From Propionibacteriaceae bacterium (GTDB lineage: Bacteria; Actinomycetota; Actinomycetes; Propionibacteriales; Propionibacteriaceae): a stretch of DNA of 15,872 nucleotides. The notes under the pieces were generated by a model. It was not told where the DNA came from and ran no database searches. It worked only from the letters and a program-made list of their open reading frames with translations. The stretch lies in assembly GCA_003153855.1 (NCBI GenBank), contig PMBM01000074.1:2139-18010 (forward strand), written 5' to 3'. Both the position numbers and the translations under genes were made by a program. Shown here piece after piece: positions 1 through 6,767 of the stretch. Position 1 is the first letter of the stretch; the number at the start of each line of letters is the position of its first letter.

Positions 1-279
1 CTCGATCATCCGGGTCGCGACGAGCTTCACGGCGCCCTGGATCTCGTTCCCGTCGGCACTCCACGGCCGGGTGGCCGGCAGCGGAGCGGCCGCGGGTGCC
101 TGGCTGGTCGGGGCAGCCGTCGCCGAGGAGCTGCTGGCCGACGGCGTGGGGGTCGCGCTCGCGGAGCCGGACGCAGACGGCGTCGTACTGGTGGCGGTGC
201 TCGATGCCCGGGACGCGGTGCACCCGGCGACGAGCAGCGCTCCCGTACCGAGCAGCAGAGTGCGCCTGTCCCATGTCAT
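1..279 (-). CDS. Secreted lipoprotein, N-terminal part (truncated by window edge)
   Basis: The minus strand reads 93 open codons from ATG at 279 to the window edge; the rest of the gene lies outside. The N-terminus is a lipoprotein signal: two arginines (residues 5-6), a hydrophobic stretch (8-18) and a lipobox ending LVAGC with the lipidated Cys at residue 20. The paired arginines before the hydrophobic core make Tat export possible. Residues 21-70 are a low-complexity Ser/Thr/Ala/Pro linker, typical of actinobacterial lipoproteins that hold a domain away from the membrane. The folded domain only begins near residue 75, so the function cannot be read. A GTG two codons upstream (285) is an alternative start. 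The gene is divergent from a TetR gene, with an 83 bp gap that contains a palindrome, so it may be that regulator's target; this is inference. Confidence 0.75.
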   Translation of the reverse strand, partial: MTWDRRTLLLGTGALLVAGCTASRASSTATSTTPSASGSASATPTPSASSSSATAAPTSQAPAAAPLPATRPWSADGNEIQGAVKLVATRMIE

Positions 280-292
280 GGACACAGTGTCC
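280..292. promoter_or_regulatory. Perfect 13-bp palindrome (candidate operator)
   Basis: The arms GGACAC and GTGTCC flank a single central A, directly before the lipoprotein ATG. A further inverted copy of the half-site (CTGTGT, 313-318) lies 25 bp away towards the TetR gene. The site is well placed to control the lipoprotein gene and perhaps the divergent tetR. No binding protein is proven. Confidence 0.4.
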
Positions 293-348
293 GCCACCTG
301 GCTTGGAAATCCCTGTGTACCGGAGGCTGGACCTCTTCGAGCCCCGGA

Positions 349-354
349 TAGGGT
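349..354 (+). promoter_or_regulatory. -10 element of first tetR gene
   Basis: TAGGGT fits TANNNT and ends 8 nt before the GTG start at 363. This suggests a leaderless or nearly leaderless transcript; only a weak AGGG is available as a ribosome binding site. Confidence 0.4.
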
Positions 355-362
355 GACTGATT

Positions 363-929
363 GTGTCCAGGCCGTACGGAGCAAGCCGCGAGGCGATCCT
401 GAACGCCGCCGAGATGCTGATCCGCGAGCGCGGGGTCGGGGCCATGTCCGTGGCGGACATCATCGCGGCCTCGGGGACGAGCGCCGGAGCGATCTACCAC
501 CACTTCGAGTCCAAGCAGGACATCGTGCTCGCAATCGCGGAGCGCACACTGGCGCGGCCCATCGAGGCGGCCATCCAGGAGACCGGGCCGGTCAGCCCCG
601 CCGAGCTGTTCCGACTGGCGGCCGGGCGGGTCGCCGCCGAGGCCGAGTCCGCTCCCATCATTCTGCAGATCTGGGCCGGTGCCGCGGCCGACGAGAGGCT
701 GCGCGACCTGCTCAGAGGCCGGGCAGCGGGGCTCCCGAAGGGCGTCGCCGCCCACGTGGAGGACTGGTGCGACACCCACGGCTATGCGGACGACAAGGTC
801 GCGGTCGCATCGCTTCTCGTCGGGCTGGTGATGGGCATGGTCATCCAGTCGAGCCTGTTCGACGACTTCGTCGTGGCTGACTACGTCGCGCTGGCCGTCG
901 AGAGCCTCGCGCGCCTGGGTCAGGGCTGA
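363..929 (+). CDS. TetR/AcrR family transcriptional regulator
   Basis: This 188-aa protein has the standard TetR layout. The N-terminal three-helix DNA-binding domain spans residues 8-55, with the helix-turn-helix around 29-49 and the family signature SAGAIYHHFESK before helix 4. The helical C-terminal region (60-185) would bind an unknown ligand and form the dimer. GTG at 363 is the only reasonable start, placing the HTH at the usual distance from the N-terminus. The gene is divergent from the lipoprotein gene at 279 and converges with a second TetR gene, with the two coding ends overlapping by 10 bp. TetR proteins usually act on their own or a divergent promoter, so the lipoprotein gene is the first candidate target. 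The ligand cannot be predicted. Family assignment is firm. Confidence 0.93.
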   Translation: MSRPYGASREAILNAAEMLIRERGVGAMSVADIIAASGTSAGAIYHHFESKQDIVLAIAERTLARPIEAAIQETGPVSPAELFRLAAGRVAAEAESAPIILQIWAGAAADERLRDLLRGRAAGLPKGVAAHVEDWCDTHGYADDKVAVASLLVGLVMGMVIQSSLFDDFVVADYVALAVESLARLGQG

Positions 930-1489
930 GCGTCAAAGGCCGAGAGGGAGGCCGAGAAGGACGCGGGGTCCACGTCGGCGACGACGCAGCGCTGTACCAG
1001 GTAGCCGGCCATGAGGGCGAAGACAACCTTGACGAGGCCCGCTGAGTCGGCGGTCGACGGGACATGTGCTTCGACTACGCGGCGGATCCCTCGGACCCCG
1101 CCTCGTGCGAGCTCTGCGATCTCCGGGTCTCGCTGAGCCTCCCCCCAGACCTGGAGAGCGAGCCGGCCCGGACCGTCGGCGGCTGAGTCCAGCACCTGCA
1201 GCACCTCGGCGATGACCGCCATCAGATCGGGCTCGCCGGTTGCTGCGAGCGCCTCGAGTCGGCCCGCCAGCTGCGCTCCGAGATCAGTGATGACCTGTGA
1301 TGCGATCGCCGCGATGAGGGCGCTCTTGCTCGGGAAGTGGCGATACACGCCGCCGGCCGACACCCCTGCGGCCGCCACGATGTCGTCCATCGAGGTGGCG
1401 TGGAACCCGTTGCGCGTGAACTGCTCGCGAGCGGCGTCGAGGATCTTGGCCCGGCGGAGCTCGCGGGTCTGCGGCGTGATGTACGGCAT
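920..1489 (-). CDS. TetR/AcrR family transcriptional regulator, divergent from reductase
   Basis: This 189-aa TetR repressor has an N-terminal HTH domain (about residues 12-58) with the signature MDDIVAAAGVSAGGVYRHF, followed by a helical ligand-binding domain. An in-frame TAG at 1499-1501 (on the minus strand) fixes the start at ATG 1489. There is no Shine-Dalgarno, but a TAGTGT -10 box sits 6 nt upstream, so the mRNA is probably leaderless. A GAACG-N2-CGTTC palindrome lies just upstream of that -10 box, inside the presumed promoter, and a stronger copy lies before the divergent NAD(P)-binding gene. This is the usual arrangement for a TetR that represses itself and its neighbour. It shares only the general fold with the convergent TetR gene beside it, so a very recent duplication is unlikely. 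Confidence 0.93.
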   Translation of the reverse strand: MPYITPQTRELRRAKILDAAREQFTRNGFHATSMDDIVAAAGVSAGGVYRHFPSKSALIAAIASQVITDLGAQLAGRLEALAATGEPDLMAVIAEVLQVLDSAADGPGRLALQVWGEAQRDPEIAELARGGVRGIRRVVEAHVPSTADSAGLVKVVFALMAGYLVQRCVVADVDPASFSASLSAFDAQP

Positions 1490-1495
1490 GTGGGA

Positions 1496-1501
1496 ACACT
1501 A
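1496..1501 (-). promoter_or_regulatory. -10 element of second tetR gene
   Basis: TAGTGT on the minus strand ends 6 nt before the ATG at 1489, so transcription should begin at or next to the start codon. The operator at 1505-1516 lies immediately upstream of it. Confidence 0.55.
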
Positions 1502-1504
1502 GGC

Positions 1505-1516
1505 GAACGCACGTTC
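1505..1516. promoter_or_regulatory. TetR operator copy 1 (GAACG-N2-CGTTC)
   Basis: Inverted arms GAACG and CGTTC are separated by CA. It has the same half-sites and spacing as copy 2, with centres 49 bp apart. It sits in the -10/-35 spacer of the tetR promoter, where a bound dimer would block RNA polymerase. Confidence 0.6.
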
Positions 1517-1551
1517 TTGACGCCCAGAGTCGCCTGCGGCATCCTGCTACT

Positions 1552-1567
1552 GCGAACGATCGTTCGC
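1552..1567. promoter_or_regulatory. TetR operator copy 2, perfect 16-bp palindrome
   Basis: GCGAACGATCGTTCGC is its own reverse complement. It lies 21 bp before the reductase ATG, overlapping the likely transcription start region of that gene. The shared core with copy 1 (GAACG-N2-CGTTC) makes this the best-supported operator in the window. Confidence 0.7.
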
Positions 1568-1588
1568 TGTGATAGGAGAAGGTGGACG

Positions 1589-2227
1589 ATGCGCCTCCTT
1601 GTGCTCGGCTCTACGGGACCGACGGGACTACTCCTCCTCCAGCAGGCACGTGATCGTCTCTGGTCGGTGACGACCGTCGTGCGTTCTCCGGACAAGCTGG
1701 CGCACATCCCCGGTCAGGTCGACATCGTCCGTGGCAACGTCTTCGACCCATCCGCGTTGGCCAGCGCCCTACGCGGTGCCGACGCGGCGATCAGTGTGCT
1801 CGGGGCGCACGCAGGCTTCCTCGGCAAAGGTGCGACCGACGTGTACTCCGCGTCTGCTCGCGCCCTGTGTGAGGCCCTTCCCGAGGCAGGTGTGCGGCGC
1901 CTCGTCTTCTGCACGTCTGCTGGCGTCGAGCGTGACGACCCGGCGGAGAAACTCTTCTATCGCCGCATCGCCAAACCGCTGTTCCTCCAACGCGGGTACG
2001 ACGACATGGCCGAGGCGGAGTCCTTGATCCGTGCGTCAGCGATGGATTGGGTTCTTGTGCGCCCCGGACGCTTGGTGGGGCGCGATCCGTCGGCCCCCCT
2101 GCGCGTGAGCCCGCGTTGGCGCCCGGCGGGCGGTGTGGACGTGTCGCGCGTCGCCCTGGCGAACTTCTTGATCGAGCAGGTGACGGACGACACCTGGTTG
2201 CGGGGCACGCCGACGATCACCGAGTGA
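1589..2227 (+). CDS. NAD(P)H-binding protein, NmrA/SDR-like flavin reductase type
   Basis: This 212-aa protein is a single Rossmann domain of the atypical short-chain dehydrogenase type. The nucleotide-binding glycine motif GSTGPTG is at residues 7-13, directly after the first beta strand, followed by an acidic strand end (VRGNVFDP, 47-54) and the mid-domain stretch RRLVFCTSAGV (103-113). The conserved DWVLVRPGRL (153-162) is typical of the NAD(P)H-binding/NmrA-like and biliverdin-reductase-B-like group. It may act as a reductase or redox sensor; the substrate cannot be read. The start is ATG 1589, with a strong GGAGAAGG ribosome site at 1575-1582, six nt upstream. The gene is probably repressed by the divergent TetR through the palindrome at 1552-1567. 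It converges with the MFS gene, with a 12 bp gap. Confidence 0.88.
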   Translation: MRLLVLGSTGPTGLLLLQQARDRLWSVTTVVRSPDKLAHIPGQVDIVRGNVFDPSALASALRGADAAISVLGAHAGFLGKGATDVYSASARALCEALPEAGVRRLVFCTSAGVERDDPAEKLFYRRIAKPLFLQRGYDDMAEAESLIRASAMDWVLVRPGRLVGRDPSAPLRVSPRWRPAGGVDVSRVALANFLIEQVTDDTWLRGTPTITE

Positions 2228-2239
2228 CGTGAACCGGGG

Positions 2240-3412
2240 TCAGGCGCTCGAGGCCGCAGTCATGCGGCGAGGCATGCTGAGTGCGCCGCCCGCGGCCACG
2301 AGGAGGAAACCCGCCCCGATGCCGACGGCCGCCACCGTCGACCCTGCGTCGAGCAGGGCACCCGCCGCGAGCGGCCCGGCGATCTGGCCGATGTCGCCGG
2401 CCATCTGGTAGCCGGCCAGTGCGGGTCCACCACGACGACCGATCGCGTCGCCGACGCTGGCCTGGGCCGACGTCGAGGCGAGCGAAGCGCCCACTCCGTA
2501 CAGGCAGAGCACGACAACGAGGACTGTGTACGAACCGGGCGCGATGAACGCCAGGCCCAGCAGGCCGGTCACGACCGACCCCGCGACGAGCGCGATCTTG
2601 CGTCCGACCCGGTCGGTGATCCAGCCCGACCCGTACAGCGTCAGGGCTTGTGCTGCCGCGGCTGCGCCGAACGCCCAGGCCGACCAGGACGCGGGCTTGG
2701 CGAGCGTCTCGACGACGAGGAGCGGCACGACGAGCGACCGCACCCCGTTGGACTGCCACCCCTGACCGAACGCGGACAGGACTGCCGCCACGTACCGCCG
2801 GTCACGTACGGCCGTACGCAGCGGTACGACGGCGTCCTGCGCCTCGAGGGTGGCGGTCGTCTCGCCGTGCATCGGGAGCATCGTCCAGCCGACGATCCCC
2901 GCGACGCCCAGCCCGACCGCGTACACGATGAAGGGCGCGCGCAGGGATGCCCCCGCGACGATCCCGCCGAGCACCGGGCCGGTCATGCCGCCGAGCACGA
3001 ACCCGCCGTTGAACAGGCCCGACGCGCGTCCGAGCCGCTCGGACGGGGTCACGGAGAACAGGAGCGTGGTCGCCCCGATGGTGAACATCGCGGAGCCGAT
3101 GCCGCCGGCCGCGCGGGCGATGAGGAACTGCCAGTACGACGTCGCGGCCGCGCACACCGCGCTGGACACGGCCACGATGAGGACGCCGGCGACGATCACC
3201 CGACGTTCCGCGAGGCGGCGGGCCAGCTTCGCCGCCATCGGCAGGGATGCCACCCGGACGAGCGCGAAGCTGGACGCCACGGCGCCGGCGGCCAGCGTGT
3301 TGACGCCGAAGGTCTTGGCGAACAGCGGCAGGACCGGGGAGACGATGCCGAAGCCCAGCGCCACGAGGAACGCGATGATCGCAAGGACCGGTACCGGGCG
3401 AGGCATGCGCAC
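2240..3412 (-). CDS. MFS transporter
   Basis: This 390-aa protein has about twelve hydrophobic segments in two halves split by a polar loop (residues about 183-205), the classic major facilitator layout. The second half carries the MFS motif-A sequence GWITDRVGRK (263-272) between its second and third helices; the first half has a weaker equivalent with LARRLAERR (63-71). It is probably a proton-driven drug or metabolite exporter of the DHA1 type, but the substrate is unknown. GTG 3412 is preferred as the start because a TACAGT -10 box ends 6 nt upstream; ATG 3406, two codons in, is the alternative. The much longer open frame continuing upstream to 4258 crosses the divergent gene and is not real. 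Its promoter region (3413-3494) is shared with the divergent operon. Confidence 0.9.
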   Translation of the reverse strand: MRMPRPVPVLAIIAFLVALGFGIVSPVLPLFAKTFGVNTLAAGAVASSFALVRVASLPMAAKLARRLAERRVIVAGVLIVAVSSAVCAAATSYWQFLIARAAGGIGSAMFTIGATTLLFSVTPSERLGRASGLFNGGFVLGGMTGPVLGGIVAGASLRAPFIVYAVGLGVAGIVGWTMLPMHGETTATLEAQDAVVPLRTAVRDRRYVAAVLSAFGQGWQSNGVRSLVVPLLVVETLAKPASWSAWAFGAAAAAQALTLYGSGWITDRVGRKIALVAGSVVTGLLGLAFIAPGSYTVLVVVLCLYGVGASLASTSAQASVGDAIGRRGGPALAGYQMAGDIGQIAGPLAAGALLDAGSTVAAVGIGAGFLLVAAGGALSMPRRMTAASSA

Positions 3413-3418
3413 GACATC

Positions 3419-3424
3419 ACTGTA
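3419..3424 (-). promoter_or_regulatory. -10 element of MFS gene
   Basis: TACAGT on the minus strand ends 6 nt before GTG 3412. This supports a leaderless transcript and the GTG start. Confidence 0.5.
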
Positions 3425-3459
3425 TCCAGCGAATCGGTTGAGAATAAGGAAAGGAAGAC

Positions 3460-3487
3460 TTGCTATATGTGAAAGCCGAGGTACCGT
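3460..3487 (+). promoter_or_regulatory. Promoter of DUF4097-like/DUF2089 operon
   Basis: The -35 candidate TTGCTA (3460-3465) and the -10 TACCGT (3482-3487) are 16 bp apart. The -10 ends 7 nt before the ATG at 3495, so the transcript is probably leaderless. The surrounding 60 bp is AT-rich for this window. Confidence 0.55.
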
Positions 3488-3494
3488 AGATGAC

Positions 3495-4385
3495 ATGAGT
3501 GAAGACATCTCGGGCATCCTCGAGGACCTCGCCGCCGGCCGCATCGACGCCGCCGAGGCCAGCCGACGTATTGACGAGGCGCGCAACGCCCCCGACCCCA
3601 AGCCTTTCGAGCAGCCCCCGCGGCCCACGCCGGCCGAGTCCTCGGCGGAGTGGCACGAGTCCACCCCGCACGCTGCTGCTCCGGAGCCCGAGGAGCCGCC
3701 GAAGAGGCGACGCTCGGCCGGTACGAACGGGGTGGACCGCATCGCCGTGAGAGCGGTCGGCCGACGCGTACACATCGTGGGCGACACCGGTGTGGCGACC
3801 GTCGCGGTCGACGGACCGCACGTGCTGCGTCGCAACGGGTCCGTCCTCGAGGTGAACTCCGACGGTGACGCCGGCCCGTCGCTCGACGGCTTCTCGCTGC
3901 TGCGGCCGCCTCGCAGCCTCGACGACCTGCGGTCACTGGGGCTGGGCAAGGAGCTGCAGCTCCGGGTCAACCCCTCGATCGTCGTCGACGTCGAGGTGAC
4001 GGCTGGAACGCTGACGACCGAGGGACTCCCGTACCTCGGCAAGGTCCGGCTCACGGCCGGTTCTGCCGTGCTCAAGGATGTGGCCGAGGCGTCGGACGTG
4101 CTCGCCCAGGCCGGGCAGGTCACGATCGAGGGCACGATCACGTCCGGCCGGTCGCGGATCCGCTGCGAGTCTGGCAGCCTGACCGTCGCGCTGGGCCAAG
4201 GCTCGAGCGTCGTGGTGCACGGCGAGAGCCAGCTCGGCCGCATCGTGTGGTCCGGCACCCACGAGGAGGGTCTCGACGAGGTCGTCCTCGGGTCCGGTGC
4301 CGCGCGCCTCGACCTCAGCGTCGTGATGGGCTACGCGACCGTGAAGCTTCCGGACACGATCGCCGGCGACGAGGACCTGCGATGA
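3495..4385 (+). CDS. DUF4097-like beta-strand repeat protein with N-terminal SHOCT-like helix
   Basis: This 296-aa protein has three parts. Residues 5-29 form a short amphipathic helical hairpin (ILEDLAAGRIDAAEASRRID) of the SHOCT-like type. Residues 30-78 are a Pro/Glu/Ala-rich, presumably disordered linker ending in KRRR. Residues 79-290 alternate short beta strands with Gly/Ser/Asp turns, like DUF4097 or adhesin-type beta-helix repeats. There is no signal peptide or membrane segment, so it is probably cytoplasmic. ATG 3495 is chosen because the SHOCT-like helix begins there and a -10 box lies 7 nt upstream. The stop overlaps the next gene's start (ATGA), so the two are translationally coupled. 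Similar proteins often accompany DUF2089 regulators, but their role is unknown. It may be a scaffold or an anti-regulator; this is inference. Confidence 0.8.
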   Translation: MSEDISGILEDLAAGRIDAAEASRRIDEARNAPDPKPFEQPPRPTPAESSAEWHESTPHAAAPEPEEPPKRRRSAGTNGVDRIAVRAVGRRVHIVGDTGVATVAVDGPHVLRRNGSVLEVNSDGDAGPSLDGFSLLRPPRSLDDLRSLGLGKELQLRVNPSIVVDVEVTAGTLTTEGLPYLGKVRLTAGSAVLKDVAEASDVLAQAGQVTIEGTITSGRSRIRCESGSLTVALGQGSSVVVHGESQLGRIVWSGTHEEGLDEVVLGSGAARLDLSVVMGYATVKLPDTIAGDEDLR

Positions 4386-4774
4386 ACGCTCTGCGCACCG
4401 CGTACCGGGCGCCGACCACCTGTCCCGTGTGCGGCGACCGGCTCGTGACGACCCGGCTGGGCTGCACGGGGTGCGGCTCGGAGATCGGGGGCCATTTCGC
4501 CCCGTGCGACTTCTGCGCGCTCTCCGACGCCGACCTCGACGTGCTGCGCGTGTTCCTGGCGTCCCGAGGCAACATCCGGGAGCTCGAGAAGCACCTGGGC
4601 GTCTCGTACCCGACGGCACGCCTGCGGCTCACGACTGTGCTGGACCGGCTCGGTCTCAACAACAACGAGGAGCCCGAGCCCACGCCGATCCTGACGCGGG
4701 AGCAGGTGCTTGCCGAGGTCGCCGCCGGAGCGCTCGACCCCGCGGAGGCCCAGCGGCTGCTCGTCGACCTCTGA
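4382..4774 (+). CDS. DUF2089 family protein: zinc ribbon plus HTH regulator
   Basis: This 130-aa protein opens with a zinc ribbon (Cys14, Cys17, Cys28, Cys31) and has a further CxxC pair (Cys42, Cys45). A helix-turn-helix follows at residues 63-90 (NIRELEKHLGVSYPTARLRL), and a short C-terminal helical hairpin at 108-127 (VLAEVAAGALDPAEAQRLL). This matches the DUF2089 family, which is thought to be transcriptional regulators. The gene overlaps the upstream stop by 4 bp (ATGA), so coupling is certain by arrangement and no separate ribosome site is needed. The C-terminal hairpin resembles the N-terminal hairpin of the upstream partner, hinting that the two proteins bind through the same motif. 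It converges with greA, with only 3 bp between stop codons. Confidence 0.88.
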   Translation: MNALRTAYRAPTTCPVCGDRLVTTRLGCTGCGSEIGGHFAPCDFCALSDADLDVLRVFLASRGNIRELEKHLGVSYPTARLRLTTVLDRLGLNNNEEPEPTPILTREQVLAEVAAGALDPAEAQRLLVDL

Positions 4775-4777
4775 GTC

Positions 4778-5275
4778 TCAGAAGACCTTGGCCTCGACGA
4801 TCTTCACCTTGATCTGCTTGCCGTTGGGAGCCTCGTAGCTCACGTCGTCGCCCACGGACTTGTCGATGATGGCCGCGCCGAGAGGCGACTGCGGCGAGTA
4901 CACGGCCAGGTCGATGGAGCCGTCCAGCCCGAGCATCTCGCGCGACCCCAGCAGGAACGTGTCGGTGTCGTCGAGGTCGCCGTCGAAGGCGATCGTGACC
5001 TTCATGCCGGGCACGACCCTGCCGGCAGCGGCCGCCGGGGGAGTGCCGACCTTCGCCTTGTCCAGGATCGCCTTCAGCTGGCGGATGCGTAGCTCCTGCT
5101 GGCCCTGCTCTTCACGAGCGGCGTGGTAGCCCGCGTTCTCGGAGAGGTCGCCCTCTTCCCGCGCGAACGCGATCCGCGCCGTGACGTCCTCACGTCCCCT
5201 GCCCGTGAGGTGCGCGTACTCCTGCTGCAGCTTGGCGTGCGCCTCGGGAGTGAGCCAGATCTCGTCGGTCGTCAT
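4778..5275 (-). CDS. greA: Transcription elongation factor GreA
   Basis: This 165-aa protein is full length for the family. GreA binds the secondary channel of RNA polymerase and stimulates cleavage of the transcript 3' end, rescuing backtracked complexes. The N-terminal coiled coil (residues 10-75) carries the tip motif EEGDLSENAGYHAA (41-53), with the acidic residues Asp43 and Glu46 that help hold the catalytic Mg2+. The C-terminal FKBP-like domain (about 85-165) includes SPQSPLGAAIIDKSVGDDVSY. The ATG start at 5275 has a TAGCCT -10 box 6 nt upstream, so greA probably has its own leaderless promoter, although it follows the DUF4307 gene by 24 bp on the same strand. The greA-DUF4307-mca order is conserved in Actinobacteria. 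Confidence 0.97.
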   Translation of the reverse strand: MTTDEIWLTPEAHAKLQQEYAHLTGRGREDVTARIAFAREEGDLSENAGYHAAREEQGQQELRIRQLKAILDKAKVGTPPAAAAGRVVPGMKVTIAFDGDLDDTDTFLLGSREMLGLDGSIDLAVYSPQSPLGAAIIDKSVGDDVSYEAPNGKQIKVKIVEAKVF

Positions 5276-5281
5276 CCCATC

Positions 5282-5287
5282 AGGCTA
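5282..5287 (-). promoter_or_regulatory. -10 element of greA
   Basis: TAGCCT on the minus strand ends 6 nt before the greA ATG, in the 24 bp gap after the DUF4307 gene. No clear -35 is seen. Confidence 0.5.
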
Positions 5288-5299
5288 GCAACGCAGCGG

Positions 5300-5761
5300 T
5301 CAGGAACGGGCGTGACAACTCTGTAGTGATGCGGAAGTTGCGCGCGAGATCGTACGGATGGTGACCGTGATGTCGGTGAGCCTGTCGGTTCCAGGCTCGA
5401 TCTGGGCGTCGAGCTCGCCGACCTGCTGGTAGTTCACCGACTGCGTGATGACCGTACAGACCCCGGCGATCGACGGGTCCGGGCGGTCGACGTGCAGCAC
5501 GACCTGCACCTCGGAGTCGCTGACGATGTCGAAGGAGAGCACCTGCGCGGAGACGGCAGGGTTCGCGTGCCAGACGGCCGTCCAGAGGGTCCACGACCCC
5601 AGCAGCAGGGCGAACACAACGCCCAGCGTGATCAGGGGCCAACGACGCGGTTGCGGGTAGCGGGCGGCGATCCGGGCCTTCTCCTCGGGCGTCCGCGGAC
5701 CACGGGCGACCGCGAGGTCGGGGGTCAGGGGGGCGTCGGAGGAAGCCTCGTCGGGGGACAC
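5300..5761 (-). CDS. DUF4307 family membrane protein
   Basis: This 153-aa protein has a cytoplasmic N-terminus of about 40 residues (with the conserved-looking KARIAARYPQPRR before the membrane), one transmembrane helix (about 42-63), and an extracytoplasmic domain of about 90 residues. The outer domain has an alternating beta pattern (VLSFDIVSDSEVQVVLHVDRP) and two cysteines, in VCTVI and LQSCHARS, that could form a disulfide. This matches DUF4307, a family found between greA and mca in Actinobacteria (Rv1081c in M. tuberculosis, from memory). Its function is unknown. The start is GTG 5761; no good ribosome site is visible. It is divergent from mca with a 60 bp gap, so both promoters must lie in that short region. 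Confidence 0.87.
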   Translation of the reverse strand: MSPDEASSDAPLTPDLAVARGPRTPEEKARIAARYPQPRRWPLITLGVVFALLLGSWTLWTAVWHANPAVSAQVLSFDIVSDSEVQVVLHVDRPDPSIAGVCTVITQSVNYQQVGELDAQIEPGTDRLTDITVTIRTISRATSASLQSCHARS

Positions 5762-5821
5762 GGAAGTCCATTCTGCCCGTAGTAGGCGAGCGGCGAAGAC
5801 CTCGGTGGTTCAATACCGGGC

Positions 5822-6745
5822 ATGCCCATGCCACAGCGCGTCGACGAGGCCGGAGAACCGTTGCGCCTCATGGCCGTCCACGCCCACCCTGACGACGAGT
5901 CGAGCAAGGGCGCGGCGACGATGGCGAGGTACGCGGCGGAGGGCGTCCAGGTGCTCGTCGCGACGTGTACGGGAGGGGAGCGCGGCGACGTGCTCAACCC
6001 CAAGATGGACCGGCCGGAGGTGTGGGAGCACCTCGCCGACATCCGGCGCGAGGAGATGGCCAGCGCCCGCCACATCCTCGGCGTCGACCAGGTCTGGCTC
6101 GGATTCGTCGACTCGGGTCTCCCCGAGGGCGATCCGCTCCCGCCGCTGCCGGAGGGCTGCTTCGCGGTGCAGGAGGTCACGGTGGCGGCCGCTCGGCTCG
6201 TCGCCCACATCCGCCGGTTCCGCCCGCACGTGATGCTGACCTACGACGAGAAGGGTGGCTACCCGCACCCGGACCACATCATGTGCCACAAGGTGTCGAT
6301 GGCCGCCGTCGCGATGGCGGCCGACCCGGCGGCCGTGCCCGAGGCAGGCCCTGCGTGGCAGGTGAAGAAGGTCTACTACCACATGGGTGGCCACCGGAAC
6401 CGGTTCATGCGGCTCGACCAGCTCATGCACGAGCACGGGCTGGAGCCGGTGTACGCCGAGCGGCTCGCGTCGTTCCCGGACGACCAGCGCGCGTACCGGC
6501 TGACGACCTTCATCCCGTGCGCGGACTACTTCTCCGTACGCGACGACGCGCTGCGAGCCCACGCGACGCAGATCGACCCCGACGGGCACTGGTTCGCGGT
6601 GCCGATGGAGATCCAGAAGATGGGCTGGCCGACCGAGGACTACCAGCTCGTCCTCAGCACCGTGCCGACCGTCATCCCGGAGGACGACCTCTTCTGCGGC
6701 ATCGGGGTCGCGAACCCTGTTCTCGCGCCGGACTACGTCATCTAG
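5822..6745 (+). CDS. mca: Mycothiol S-conjugate amidase
   Basis: Mca is a zinc hydrolase that cleaves mycothiol S-conjugates of electrophiles and antibiotics to a mercapturic acid, which is exported, and GlcN-Ins, which is recycled. It is 307 aa, of the LmbE/PIG-L deacetylase fold. The metal site is visible as AHPDDES (residues 21-27, with His22 and Asp25) and PHPDH (148-152, with His152). The stretches LTYDEKGGYPHPDH and DDALRAHATQIDP are closer to Mca than to the related deacetylase MshB. ATG 5822 is used; ATG 5828 is also possible, since a TACCGG box ends 8 nt before it, and neither has a ribosome site. It is followed by a small membrane gene 22 bp downstream. Its presence implies that the host makes mycothiol. 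Confidence 0.96.
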   Translation: MPMPQRVDEAGEPLRLMAVHAHPDDESSKGAATMARYAAEGVQVLVATCTGGERGDVLNPKMDRPEVWEHLADIRREEMASARHILGVDQVWLGFVDSGLPEGDPLPPLPEGCFAVQEVTVAAARLVAHIRRFRPHVMLTYDEKGGYPHPDHIMCHKVSMAAVAMAADPAAVPEAGPAWQVKKVYYHMGGHRNRFMRLDQLMHEHGLEPVYAERLASFPDDQRAYRLTTFIPCADYFSVRDDALRAHATQIDPDGHWFAVPMEIQKMGWPTEDYQLVLSTVPTVIPEDDLFCGIGVANPVLAPDYVI

Positions 6746-6755
6746 GTCGAGGGGA

Positions 6756-6761
6756 TAGATT
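6756..6761 (+). promoter_or_regulatory. -10 element of small membrane protein gene
   Basis: TAGATT ends 6 nt before ATG 6768, inside the 22 bp gap after mca. An AGGGG at 6750-6754 could instead act as a distant ribosome site on a transcript from mca. Confidence 0.4.
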
Positions 6762-6767
6762 TCGCCC

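Noticed and set aside
2240..4258. Single 672-aa minus-strand gene covering MFS and the divergent operon
   Set aside because: The first 282 residues are antisense to the DUF4097-like gene and have no family features; the MFS protein begins at 3412 with its own -10 box.
2850..4385. A 511-aa plus-strand gene
   Set aside because: Its first part is antisense to the MFS gene; the SHOCT-like helix, -10 box and promoter all place the start at 3495.
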